Of a stretch of 64,000 nucleotides of DNA, positions 27,823-36,347 are shown piece by piece (the stretch's first letter is position 1; every line of letters starts with the position of its first letter). Made by a program: the position numbers and the translations under genes. The DNA is from Mycolicibacterium novocastrense (GTDB lineage: Bacteria; Actinomycetota; Actinomycetes; Mycobacteriales; Mycobacteriaceae): the NCBI RefSeq assembly GCF_001570485.1, contig NZ_BCTA01000023.1, positions 62,001 through 126,000 of the forward strand, written 5' to 3'. The notes beneath the pieces were generated by a model. That model was not told the DNA's origin, did not search any database, and worked only from the letters and a program-made list of their open reading frames with translations.

Positions 27823-29424
27823 ATGTCACTGGGGGAGGGGCAGGTATTCGCCGGCTACACGGTCGTGCGGAGACTGGGTGCCGGCGGAATGGGGGAGGTT
27901 TACCTCGTCCAACACCCGCGCTTGCCTCGACGGGACGCCCTCAAATTATTGACTGGCGACGTTACGACCGACCCCAGCTTCCGAGAGCGATTTCTTCGCG
28001 AAGCAGACTTGGCTTCGACGTTGTGGCATCCGCATATTGTGGGTGTGCACGACCGCGGTGAGGTCGAGGGTCAATTGTGGATGTCGATGGACTTCGTCGA
28101 CGGGGAAGACGCATCGAGTCTTCTTCGCCGGAACTACCCGGCGGGCATGCCCGCCGACAAGGTGGCCGCGATCATCACCGCGGTCGCCTCGGCGCTCGAT
28201 TATGCGCACACCAAGGGCCTGTTGCATCGCGACGTCAAGCCGTCGAACATTTTGCTCGCCCATGGGAGCGGTCACGAAGAGCAACGAATCCTGTTATCGG
28301 ACTTCGGGATTGCGCGCACTGTGGACGACAACAGCGGTCTGACCGATACGAACATGACGGTTGGGACCGTGGACTACAGCGCACCGGAGCAGTTGACGGG
28401 CCACGATATGGACGGTCGCGCCGACCAGTACTCACTCGCCGCTACCGCCTTCCATCTGCTCACAGGCGCACCGCCGTTCCGTGATTCCAACGTCGCGGTC
28501 GTAATCGGTCGGCATCTCAACTCCGATCCGCCGAGCCTCAAGGAATTACGGCCCGAACTACAGTCGCTCGACCATGTGCTCGCGGCAGCGCTGGCCAAGG
28601 ATCCAGACCATCGATTCGCGACGTGCGCCGACTTCGCGGCCGCATTCAGAGAACAGGTCTCCGGGAGCGCGGAGGCCCACGGCGCAGCAGCGCCGACGGC
28701 GCTGGCGCCAATCGAGCGCGCGGCCAAGAAGACCGGGCAGCAGGGACCCCCAGAGCCACTTCCGCCCGGCTGGTATCCGGATCCAGGTGGTGGTGGCAGA
28801 ACGTTGTACTGGGACGGCCGCGGATGGCTCACCGCGCCGTTGCCCAAAACCGATGTGTCTCATGGCAATGGCGAGCCAAGTGACAAGCGTACAAGTCTTT
28901 GGCTGGCCGTGGTCGGGATCGCCGTCGCAACCGCCATAGTCGCCGTCACTTTGGTGGCCTTGGGGCGCGACGATTCCGATTCAGCCGAGCCGACTACGCA
29001 GCCGACCCCGTCATTAACCGAACCTGCTTTCCCCACGGAGCGGTCCCCGAGGAGGCCCGCCACCACAACACCGCCCACACTCGAGCCCACTACGCACACG
29101 CAGACGGTAACCGTAACGCCGACTCGTAGTCCCCTGCCCAGCGCAACGGAGGTCCCTTACTGGCTGGCGACGATCGTTGGGACGTGCGACGAAGGCGGGA
29201 CCTGTGGCGTCAAGCAGCGTGAGGCGCCATACGTCGAGGCCGAGCGACTCAATCCCAACGACCTCAAGGACGGCGCGACCGTGAGAGCGGTGTGCCACAC
29301 GGTCGGCGATCCCCGAACAAGCGGAGGCGCAACCAGTTCCGTATGGTTCCGCCTGGTCAACGGCGCCTATGTCAATGCCGTCTACCTGAGCTTGAGATCC
29401 CCGATCGGAATGCCGCCGTGCTGA
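27823..29424 (+). CDS. Transmembrane Ser/Thr protein kinase with internal DUF2510 module, kinase 3
   Basis: A 533-residue PknF-like receptor kinase. The domain has [11 protein letters not shown]41, [10 protein letters not shown] and DFGIARTVD. Between kinase and membrane helix lies a DUF2510 module (PPGWYPDP...[10 protein letters not shown], about residues 312-343). The membrane helix follows ([22 protein letters not shown]), then a Thr/Pro tract and an SH3-like external domain of about 90 residues with Cys pairs. The ATG at 27823 is chosen because it directly precedes [16 protein letters not shown], which aligns with kinase 4; the longer frame from 27613 shadows the DUF4333 gene. It is coupled to the next gene (TGATG). 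Confidence 0.93.
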   Translation: MSLGEGQVFAGYTVVRRLGAGGMGEVYLVQHPRLPRRDALKLLTGDVTTDPSFRERFLREADLASTLWHPHIVGVHDRGEVEGQLWMSMDFVDGEDASSLLRRNYPAGMPADKVAAIITAVASALDYAHTKGLLHRDVKPSNILLAHGSGHEEQRILLSDFGIARTVDDNSGLTDTNMTVGTVDYSAPEQLTGHDMDGRADQYSLAATAFHLLTGAPPFRDSNVAVVIGRHLNSDPPSLKELRPELQSLDHVLAAALAKDPDHRFATCADFAAAFREQVSGSAEAHGAAAPTALAPIERAAKKTGQQGPPEPLPPGWYPDPGGGGRTLYWDGRGWLTAPLPKTDVSHGNGEPSDKRTSLWLAVVGIAVATAIVAVTLVALGRDDSDSAEPTTQPTPSLTEPAFPTERSPRRPATTTPPTLEPTTHTQTVTVTPTRSPLPSATEVPYWLATIVGTCDEGGTCGVKQREAPYVEAERLNPNDLKDGATVRAVCHTVGDPRTSGGATSSVWFRLVNGAYVNAVYLSLRSPIGMPPC

Positions 29425-30257
29425 TGCCACAGAGGTTGAGACGTGTCGTGTCACTTTCTTTCCTCACGCTCATAGTCGCCGGTGCGCAGGCGTGTGGTGT
29501 CGCAGAGCAAGACAGCGCAACGGCATCTCCATCAGAGCAGGCAAGCCAATCATCCACCGCTGCAACGACGGTAACGACCGCTTCCAACCCAGTTCCGCCG
29601 CCCGTATCGGGACCGAGAGGTTGGGAGGTTGTGGGCACCTCGGTGCAAGGCGCGCCAATCCGCGCGCTGACCGTGGGCCACGGTCCTCGTAAGGTGTTGT
29701 TCATCGGTGGGATTCACGGTGACGAGCCAGAGGGCTCGGTGACAGCTGCCGAGCTGCCGGCGGCGTTCGAAGCGGCAGGACTCGCTCAGGCGGTCACCCT
29801 GACCATATTGGAGGATGCCAACCCTGATGGACGCGCCGCTGGTACTCGCGGTAATGCCAACGGAATCGACGTCAACCGCAACTTCCCCGCCCAGAACTTC
29901 GACACAGCGGACCCCTCGAACGGGGGTCAACCCCTGAGCGAGCCGGAGACTCGCGCAGTCGTGGCGACGGTCGATCGCATCGGACCGAATTTGATCCTCG
30001 TCGCGCATTCGTGGGCCGGACGCCAATTCATCAACTTCGACGGGCCGGCTCGAGAAGCCGCCGAACAGTTCGCGCAAGCCAGTGGCCTGCCAGTCGAGCA
30101 GTCGAGTTCGTTCGCCCCGACACCGGGATCGTTGGGGTCCTACTTCGGCCGCGACCGAGGGATTCCGGTCCTGACTATCGAGGTCCTCAAGGGTTCAGAC
30201 CCGAGGACGGTGTGGGACCAACTGCGACCGGCGCTCATAGAGGCCATTGGTGGATGA
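29424..30257 (+). CDS. M14-like zinc carboxypeptidase/amidase, exported
   Basis: A 277-residue exported protein of the M14 / murein peptide amidase-like family. The zinc-binding motif HGDE is at H98 and E101, followed by NPDGRAAGTRGNANGIDVNR, which is characteristic of the family. A later His in LILVAHSWAGR and Glu in VLTIEVLKG fit the third ligand and catalytic Glu. The signal peptide ends near AQAC (Cys24), a weak lipobox. It probably trims peptidoglycan stem peptides. The ATG overlaps the kinase 3 stop, so kinase and hydrolase are translationally coupled. Alternative GTG at 29418. Confidence 0.85.
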   Translation: MPQRLRRVVSLSFLTLIVAGAQACGVAEQDSATASPSEQASQSSTAATTVTTASNPVPPPVSGPRGWEVVGTSVQGAPIRALTVGHGPRKVLFIGGIHGDEPEGSVTAAELPAAFEAAGLAQAVTLTILEDANPDGRAAGTRGNANGIDVNRNFPAQNFDTADPSNGGQPLSEPETRAVVATVDRIGPNLILVAHSWAGRQFINFDGPAREAAEQFAQASGLPVEQSSSFAPTPGSLGSYFGRDRGIPVLTIEVLKGSDPRTVWDQLRPALIEAIGG

Positions 30258-30258
30258 G

Positions 30259-31110
30259 CTACATCCCGGCTTCGATGTTGGACACAATCTGCTGAGCCTC
30301 GGGCCCACACAACCTCATAAGTTCGACCGGGCCGTCCGCCAAGTATGTGTCGATGCGCCTTTGGAGGTCACCCGACTGGACATACTGGTAAAGGCTGTCA
30401 CCCGGGCAGGCGGTGTCCCCGCTCGCATCGCGATGGCCTGCCAGCGTGTCAGTGGGGATCTGCCACTTCGACGCGGCCCACGCGAAGGCAAGGGCCGCTC
30501 CGTCCACCTGCTCCTCCGTGACTTGCTCCTCATCGAAGTTCCCTTCACAGACCACGAGGAAGTGGCCGGTCGGGTCGTAACTCGTCGCGGTGTCGCCCAC
30601 AATCTCTGGATTCCGTAGCTCGTAGAGGTTTCCGTTCCGGTCGACGCTGACGTGGTAGGCGATGTCGATCCAACCTTGCGTGTCTTGGTGATAGCTCTGG
30701 TGCTGGCGAAGACGGAAGGGGGCGTTGCTGTTGTCCCCGAGGGTTGCTGCCGTGTGGTGAATCGTCATGCGGACGGGGTTCTGAGGTTTGCCACCGGGAC
30801 GTGCCGGTTTGGCCTGCCAAGCCTCCCTGCACAACAGGGTGCCGGATGTGGGCGTCACTGGGGGCGCGGTAATCGGCGCTGGGATGGGGGGCGGGGCGGT
30901 CGCCGCGGGAGGGACTGGACTGGGCGGAGCTGATGTCGCTGACGTCCCGCGGTAGCCCGGCGGGGCCTCGCAAGCTGCGATAGCCGCTGCTGTCAACCCG
31001 GCCGCGCCCGCAAGCTTCATGAGCCGTCGGCGGGTGAATTCTGCTGCCGGTTTGCGTGGGCCGGACGAAGTGCTGTCCACACGGTCACGATACGGAAGCC
31101 TGGCGAGCAA
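30259..31110 (-). CDS. Peptidoglycan recognition protein / N-acetylmuramoyl-L-alanine amidase, Tat-exported (PGRP 1)
   Basis: A 283-residue PGRP/amidase_2 protein. A twin-arginine signal (TRRRLMKLAGAAG) ends near Cys47, suggesting a Tat lipoprotein. The amidase domain starts at about residue 90 and keeps zinc-ligand and catalytic motifs: MTIHHTA, YHVSVDRNGNLYELR and GHRDASGDTACPGD. It should cut the MurNAc-L-Ala bond or bind peptidoglycan. It is convergent with the M14-like gene (2 bp between) and divergent from kinase 4. A close paralogue is encoded at 45431-46135. Confidence 0.92.
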   Translation of the reverse strand: MLARLPYRDRVDSTSSGPRKPAAEFTRRRLMKLAGAAGLTAAAIAACEAPPGYRGTSATSAPPSPVPPAATAPPPIPAPITAPPVTPTSGTLLCREAWQAKPARPGGKPQNPVRMTIHHTAATLGDNSNAPFRLRQHQSYHQDTQGWIDIAYHVSVDRNGNLYELRNPEIVGDTATSYDPTGHFLVVCEGNFDEEQVTEEQVDGAALAFAWAASKWQIPTDTLAGHRDASGDTACPGDSLYQYVQSGDLQRRIDTYLADGPVELMRLCGPEAQQIVSNIEAGM

Positions 31111-31193
31111 GATGGCGGAGTTCGGCGATCAATTCCTGCAGCTGATTCCCGTTCGAGGCCGCTTGTCGACTCCGACTTTGTAAGATTTGGGGC

Positions 31194-32756
31194 ATGCCCA
31201 TTGCTGATGGGGCGGACTTTGCTGGATATACCATCATCCGCCTGCTGGGTACCGGGGGGATGGGCGAGGTCTACCTTGCGCGGCACCCGCGGTTGCCCCG
31301 CCTGGAAGCTCTGAAGATCCTTCCCGAGAATGTGAGTGCCGACCCCGAATTCCGTCAGCGCTTCGCGCGCGAAGCAGACATCGCCTCGTCGCTCTGGCAT
31401 CCCCATATCGTCGCCGTCCACGATCGCGGCGAGTACGACGGCCAGCTGTGGATCGCGATGGATTATGTGGACGGCACCGATGCCGCAAGGCTGGTGCGGG
31501 ATCGGTATCCGCACGGGATGCCGCCCAAGGATGCGCTGGACATCGTGTCCGCGATCGCCGATGCACTTGACTACGCCCACGAGCGGTATCTGCTGCACCG
31601 CGACGTCAAACCGGCGAACATTCTGGTCACCGATCTTCGATCCGATGATCGGCGAATCCTGCTGGCCGATTTCGGAATCGCCAAGGCGGCGAACGAAACG
31701 CATGGGATCACTTCGACGAATATGACCGTCGGTTCTGTGGCGTATGCCGCGCCTGAGCAGCTGACGGGTAAGAAGCTTGACGGGCGAGCGGATCAATACG
31801 CACTGGCGTGTACGGCGTTTCACCTCTTGTCGGGCAACCAGCCTTTCTCGCACTCGAGTCCGGCTGCAGTAATCGGCAGCCACTTGTCGGCCCCCCGGCC
31901 GCGATTGTCGAGTGTGCGTCCCGACCTCCCCGCGATGGATGAGGTGCTGGCAAAGGGTATGGCTACAGAGCCGTATCAGCGTTTCGAAACATGCGAACAG
32001 TTCGCAGCTGCTCTACGACATGGCGATACGGCGTGGGCAAGGTCCGCAGCTGAAACACAGTTCGCGTTCAGCACTGCACCATCACCGCCAGCTGTTCCTG
32101 AGCGGAGTGATCCTGTACCCCCGACGCCGACGCCGAAGACAGCCGAGCTGCTGTCGTCGAAGAGCACCGCACTGATCGCGATAGGTGTCGCGGCTGTACT
32201 GGCGGTGGTGATCGTCGTCCTTCTCGCAGCGGTCATCGACGGAGACTCGCCACCCCCACCCACGACCGCAGCGCCGACATCACCGCCATGGGACGAACGA
32301 GAGCCAACGCAGACGTCTCGGCCTCCGCGTGAAACGGTGACCGAGACGGCCACCGTGACACCCCCTCCGCCGCCGCCCGTCCCGCGCCCACAACCACCTC
32401 AGCGGCCCGCGCCTACCCGGCCGCCCGGCGATCTCGGCCTTCCGACGCCCATCAGCACTCCACTGTGTAATGGCCAGGGCATCGTGGTGTTAGGGAATGT
32501 GACGACCCCGGGGATGTATGCCGGCGGCATTCAAAGGCTCTTGAACCAGTACCCGGGCTCGTCCTACCTGCGCACCGACCAGTCCTGTCCCTCCCTGCGC
32601 CAGGCGGATGACGAAGGCGACCCGATCTATGCGGTGTACCGCTATGCAGGCAGGACCTTGAGCGAAGTCCGTTCCGCAGTTTGCGCCACGGGCGGCGACG
32701 CCTACGGGAAATGGCTGGACTACGTCACGCCGCCGGACAGAATGATCACCTGCTGA
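31194..32756 (+). CDS. Transmembrane Ser/Thr protein kinase (PknF-like), kinase 4
   Basis: A 520-residue receptor kinase, most like kinase 3 in its catalytic domain (both have FAGYT near residue 10 and HPRLPR before the catalytic lysine). It has [10 protein letters not shown]41, the HRDVKPAN loop with D137, and DFGIAKAAN. One membrane helix ([22 protein letters not shown], about residues 325-346) is followed by a long Pro/Thr tract and a C-terminal external domain of about 105 residues with four Cys (CNGQG, SCPS, VCATGG, ITC). Divergent from PGRP 1, so kinase and amidase may share a regulatory region. Confidence 0.93.
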   Translation: MPIADGADFAGYTIIRLLGTGGMGEVYLARHPRLPRLEALKILPENVSADPEFRQRFAREADIASSLWHPHIVAVHDRGEYDGQLWIAMDYVDGTDAARLVRDRYPHGMPPKDALDIVSAIADALDYAHERYLLHRDVKPANILVTDLRSDDRRILLADFGIAKAANETHGITSTNMTVGSVAYAAPEQLTGKKLDGRADQYALACTAFHLLSGNQPFSHSSPAAVIGSHLSAPRPRLSSVRPDLPAMDEVLAKGMATEPYQRFETCEQFAAALRHGDTAWARSAAETQFAFSTAPSPPAVPERSDPVPPTPTPKTAELLSSKSTALIAIGVAAVLAVVIVVLLAAVIDGDSPPPPTTAAPTSPPWDEREPTQTSRPPRETVTETATVTPPPPPPVPRPQPPQRPAPTRPPGDLGLPTPISTPLCNGQGIVVLGNVTTPGMYAGGIQRLLNQYPGSSYLRTDQSCPSLRQADDEGDPIYAVYRYAGRTLSEVRSAVCATGGDAYGKWLDYVTPPDRMITC

Positions 32757-32837
32757 GCCGCCGCATCAGTTTCCCTTCAGTGACACCGACCGTTCGCTAG
32801 GCTCTCAAGATCAGCGGTTCGCAGATCGGGGGACCTC

Positions 32838-33299
32838 ATGGACAACCGCAAGTACTCGCGCGAGAGCGAACAGGCCCGCAGACAGGAAATCGAGCAGGAT
32901 GCCCGTCGGCTCCGGGAGTTCGAAACCTTCTCAAAATTCTCCGACAAGGACCTGAAGCGCCTGGTCGAAGCCGCGCATCGCACCTCCACGTCGGGGCCGT
33001 GGCCACTGATCCAGGAGCAGACCCCGTCGGACGCCTGCTACATCCTGCTCAGCGGCGAGGTCGGCGTATACGTCGGCCACGACCGCATCGCCGTCGTCGG
33101 CCCGGGTGAGGTGATCGGCGAATCGGTATTGCGCCGCGGCGCACTGCGCAACGCGACCGTGACGACGACGGGTCGGGCCGAAGTACTGCACATCAACCCC
33201 GACGACCTCTCCCGGTTGATCGACGAGATGCCGGCGCTGCGCGAGGCCATGGACGCGACCGTCGCTCGCCATGCCCCACAGGCCACCAAGCAGGGCTGA
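32838..33299 (+). CDS. Cyclic nucleotide-binding (CRP/cNMP) domain protein
   Basis: A 153-residue protein. A charged N-terminal helix (residues 1-30) precedes a cNMP-binding beta-roll: SDACYILLSGEVGVYV, VVGPGEVIGESVLRRGALRNATV and EVLHINPDDLSRLI. The phosphate-binding cassette GEVIGESVLRRGALRNATV keeps the Gly-Glu and the Arg-Asn-Ala pattern. No DNA-binding helix-turn-helix follows, so it is a stand-alone sensor domain rather than a CRP regulator. It follows kinase 4 by 81 bp; a link with the kinase cluster is possible but unproven. Confidence 0.85.
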   Translation: MDNRKYSRESEQARRQEIEQDARRLREFETFSKFSDKDLKRLVEAAHRTSTSGPWPLIQEQTPSDACYILLSGEVGVYVGHDRIAVVGPGEVIGESVLRRGALRNATVTTTGRAEVLHINPDDLSRLIDEMPALREAMDATVARHAPQATKQG

Positions 33300-33725
33300 T
33301 TGGAGTACCCGTTTTCGTTCCACCTCGCCCCGAGGAAAACCGTATTGTTGAGCCACACCGAAGGAATATGAACGTAATGCGGGGTGGCGAAAAAATCAGG
33401 ACCGTCGCTTAGGTTTGCGATATGGATCGGTCGTCAAACGATTGACTACGCTCCCCAACCGGTATGGGTCGAGAGTCGCGCGAGGCGGACGGCGGAGTCT
33501 TGGTGGTGGGTTCAAGACGTTCCGTGCTAAGTGCGATGCGCTAAAGCTCGCACTGAGATCGTGGGGTCATCGCGCGCGGGACGCGGACCGCGTGGATTCC
33601 TGCTGCAGTGCTAAACGTCCGCGAGCTTAGTGAGGCAAGCTGCGCGTCCGACCTAATCGCTGCGGTCACCGCCGAAGAGCCGAATTCCTGGGTGATTCCA
33701 TTTCACCGTCCTCTAACCTTTCGGC
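33300..33725. other. Intergenic region (426 bp), no gene seen
   Basis: Several stops in every frame and no coding bias. It contains a short palindrome, ACGCGG-A-CCGCGT at 33581-33593, about 130 bp upstream of the STAND gene, which may be fortuitous in GC-rich DNA. No tRNA, attachment site or terminator was recognised. It presumably holds the STAND gene promoter. Confidence 0.5.
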
Positions 33726-36269
33726 ATGGCCAGCGTGTCCAGCCGGATGGCATATGTGATGCTCGCCTCGATTGAGGACGAGTTTCGAGCGATTGTCGAA
33801 CACTACGCGGGCGAAGAGGATGCCGCATCTTTACTGAGCCCTGAGCTTCTCGAGATTGCGGCAAGCCGCAGGCGCCGAGACGGCGCCACAACTGCAATAC
33901 ATACGGTCGGTCCGCTGCTGCCTTACCTAGATTTCCAGAACAGCTACGATCTGGCTAATCGCATGAGCGCCAGATTGCCGGCGTCCCTCGCCGCAGGGCT
34001 CAACGACCTCTCCCTCGCTGTTAGGAAGACGGTCGCAGTTCGCAACAGAGTTGCTCATAACCGGCCTCTCGATATCGATGACCTTCCAACGGTGATCGAT
34101 CTGACAAGCGATCTCTTACAGATTGGCGGGTGGGACTGGCAGAAGCTACGTCAGACACGGACGGAGATAAAACAAGATGCAGGATTTATCTTCCGCGCTG
34201 CTGCGAATCTGATTGTCGATCCCGACACAGCTGTTGCCAACAATCTCCCCGCGCCCGACTTCGATGAGACCTCGCTTCTCGGAAGAAAGGAGGAGAGAAG
34301 GAAGATACTTCGTGCACTCCAAGGGGCATGGCCAGTCATCTCAATCTTGGGCGACGGGGGTATCGGGAAAACTGCTCTCGCGCTCCAAGTGTGTTACGAC
34401 CTTGTGGAGATGCCGGATTGTGCTTTCGAAGCCGTGGTCTGGGTATCGGCAAAGAATGCACAACTTACATCGACAGAAATTGTTCGTATAGAGAGTGCGG
34501 TTGAGGACTCTCTTGGCTTATTCGCTTCCGCCGCAGCCGAGCTCGGTGGTAGCGGGGCTTCAGATACAGCCATAGATGAACTGATAAACGTGTTGGAGAG
34601 CTTCCCGACCCTTCTTGTCCTGGATAACGTCGAAACTGTGCTCGATGAGTCTTTTCCTCGCTTCCTCAAAGAGATCCCGCCGGGCAGCAAAGTGCTAATC
34701 ACCAGCCGGATTGGAGTGAAGACCGAAAATCCATTCAAACTCAGTGGCCTTTCTGAGTCTGACGCAGTTGTACTGATGCGTTCCCTGGCTAAAGCCCGTG
34801 GGTTCGACCTATCCTCAATTGCTACAGCCGAGGATCTTGCAAAGTGGGTAATTCGCATGGGGTGTCGGCCGGCCTATATCAAGTGGTTCGTCTCGGGTTT
34901 GCAGGCGGGCCAGTTGCCGGAGAAGCTCCTGGATGACGATGGACTCATTCTAGATTTCTGCATGTCGAATGTGTTTGACTACTTGACGCAAACTGCGAAG
35001 AGTGCACTTCGCGCAATGCTAGTTGTGCCAGGCGCTCACACTATGGCCGAGCTCGCTTTTCTCACCGACCTCGGTTCATCATCTATTCAAGAAGTGATAC
35101 TCGAACTTACGACTACAAACTTCGTAACCCAAGTGCGAAGCGGGGCCTCGGGAACCGCATTGGACTTGAGCGACTTCGCGCGTTCCTACCTCCGGCGGAC
35201 CCTGCAGATAGATGTAAGTGAGCGGCGCGCGCTGACGGAAAAGCAGAAGCAACTTTATGCGCTCGGCGGTGGGCTTCAAGCCGCACACGACCTGGATCCT
35301 TATGCGGTCGAAACGATTGATGTTCGGGGCGTTGGTGATTATTCTGCGGCAAAATTACTACGCGATGCGCTCGACCTAGCGATGCGGGGAAAGGTCGATG
35401 ATGGTCTGCAGCTCCTTGCAGAGGCGGTGGAGTTGGCCCCCGGATATCACGAGGTCGCGCGTGTAGAGGCGTACTTGCACGAAGTCTCGACCAATTTTCC
35501 GGAAGCGTTCGAGGGGTATTCTCGTGCGAAAGACCTTGCGCCGAACGATCCGTACGTCGCCTACTTCTTTGGACGCTTCCTAATCGACTCAGGATTCGAT
35601 CCGTCGCAGGGTATTCGTGAGCTCCAGCGAGCAGCGACGCTAGATCCGGAGTCTTCGCACTTGCACATGTCCATCGCTATGGCGTTTCTGAACATGTCTA
35701 AGCTCCGAGAAGCGCTGGATGCCGCAAGTTATGCAGTAGGCGCTGCGCGGCCTGGAGGCGAAGATCAGCGGAACAGCATCTACCTTCTATGGCAGGCTTG
35801 TGCCCTCAGTATTCGATCTCTTAGCGCGCAGACGGATTGGGGCGGTGTTGCTGAGGTAGTCGAGGCCGCACTTAACGTATCTGAATCTGTTCAAAACGAA
35901 GTATTCGAGATCGCGACTCTCGACCTGTTGCTGTGGTGCGAGGGGATGTTAACGGAAGCGCACCACGAGGCGTCAGACGAATTTATTGCGAAGAAGATTT
36001 CCGTCTCACTCCGGAAGCTACAGTTTCGTCGGCTGTCCGTCGACAGCGACCATTCTGCAAGAGTGGTCGGTTGTGTCAAATTACTGGTTCCCGAGCGTGG
36101 GTTCGGGTTCGTGAGATGTGCTACCGAGGAATACTTTCTACACGCGAATGAGCTTTGGACCCGGGAGAAGTTTCAACAGTTGGCGCCGGGTTCTGTGCTC
36201 GTGTTCACCCCGGGTAAGAAGGCGAGCTCAGGAAAGCCGCCAGCAGAATCTGTCCATTGGGTCGGCTAA
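33726..36269 (+). CDS. HEPN / NB-ARC (STAND) ATPase / TPR / cold-shock-domain protein, candidate immune effector
   Basis: An 847-residue protein with four modules. Residues 1-150 form an Swt1-like HEPN domain with the RNase signature R106-N-R-V-A-H111 followed by NRPL. Residues about 180-500 are an NB-ARC-type STAND ATPase with Walker A GDGGIGKT (K215), Walker B LLVLDNV (D300) and a sensor-1-like VLITSR. Residues about 540-740 are TPR-like helical repeats. Residues 780-847 are a cold-shock/OB domain with RNP1 as RGFGFV (791-796) and RNP2-like YFLHA. By analogy with Avs and other STAND defences, TPR/CSD could sense a trigger and HEPN cleave RNA. Codon use is visibly lower in GC than both neighbours, suggesting acquisition. 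It stands alone between two core loci. Confidence 0.85.
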   Translation: MASVSSRMAYVMLASIEDEFRAIVEHYAGEEDAASLLSPELLEIAASRRRRDGATTAIHTVGPLLPYLDFQNSYDLANRMSARLPASLAAGLNDLSLAVRKTVAVRNRVAHNRPLDIDDLPTVIDLTSDLLQIGGWDWQKLRQTRTEIKQDAGFIFRAAANLIVDPDTAVANNLPAPDFDETSLLGRKEERRKILRALQGAWPVISILGDGGIGKTALALQVCYDLVEMPDCAFEAVVWVSAKNAQLTSTEIVRIESAVEDSLGLFASAAAELGGSGASDTAIDELINVLESFPTLLVLDNVETVLDESFPRFLKEIPPGSKVLITSRIGVKTENPFKLSGLSESDAVVLMRSLAKARGFDLSSIATAEDLAKWVIRMGCRPAYIKWFVSGLQAGQLPEKLLDDDGLILDFCMSNVFDYLTQTAKSALRAMLVVPGAHTMAELAFLTDLGSSSIQEVILELTTTNFVTQVRSGASGTALDLSDFARSYLRRTLQIDVSERRALTEKQKQLYALGGGLQAAHDLDPYAVETIDVRGVGDYSAAKLLRDALDLAMRGKVDDGLQLLAEAVELAPGYHEVARVEAYLHEVSTNFPEAFEGYSRAKDLAPNDPYVAYFFGRFLIDSGFDPSQGIRELQRAATLDPESSHLHMSIAMAFLNMSKLREALDAASYAVGAARPGGEDQRNSIYLLWQACALSIRSLSAQTDWGGVAEVVEAALNVSESVQNEVFEIATLDLLLWCEGMLTEAHHEASDEFIAKKISVSLRKLQFRRLSVDSDHSARVVGCVKLLVPERGFGFVRCATEEYFLHANELWTREKFQQLAPGSVLVFTPGKKASSGKPPAESVHWVG

Positions 36270-36314
36270 CAACGCCGCTGAAGAGCTGGCGACGACCTAA
36301 CCTTGGTCATGGTT

Positions 36315-36347
36315 TGACGCGGGTGTCAACCCGGGTACGCCGCGTCA
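36315..36347. promoter_or_regulatory. Inverted repeat before the WS/DGAT start
   Basis: TGACGCGG at 36315-36322 is repeated inverted as CCGCGTCA at 36340-36347, with a 17-nt spacer, ending exactly at the ATG of the acyltransferase gene. It may be an operator or an mRNA leader hairpin. No specific regulator is implied. Confidence 0.4.

Noticed and set aside
33415..33630. Small plus-strand frame before the STAND gene.
   Set aside because: Arg-rich composition, no start signal, no family resemblance.
33713..36312. Imperfect direct repeat CTAACCTT...CATGG flanking the STAND gene (33713-33729 and 36297-36312), possibly insertion scars.
   Set aside because: Only about 8 + 7 matching bases with a gap, no tRNA or integrase nearby; probably chance.
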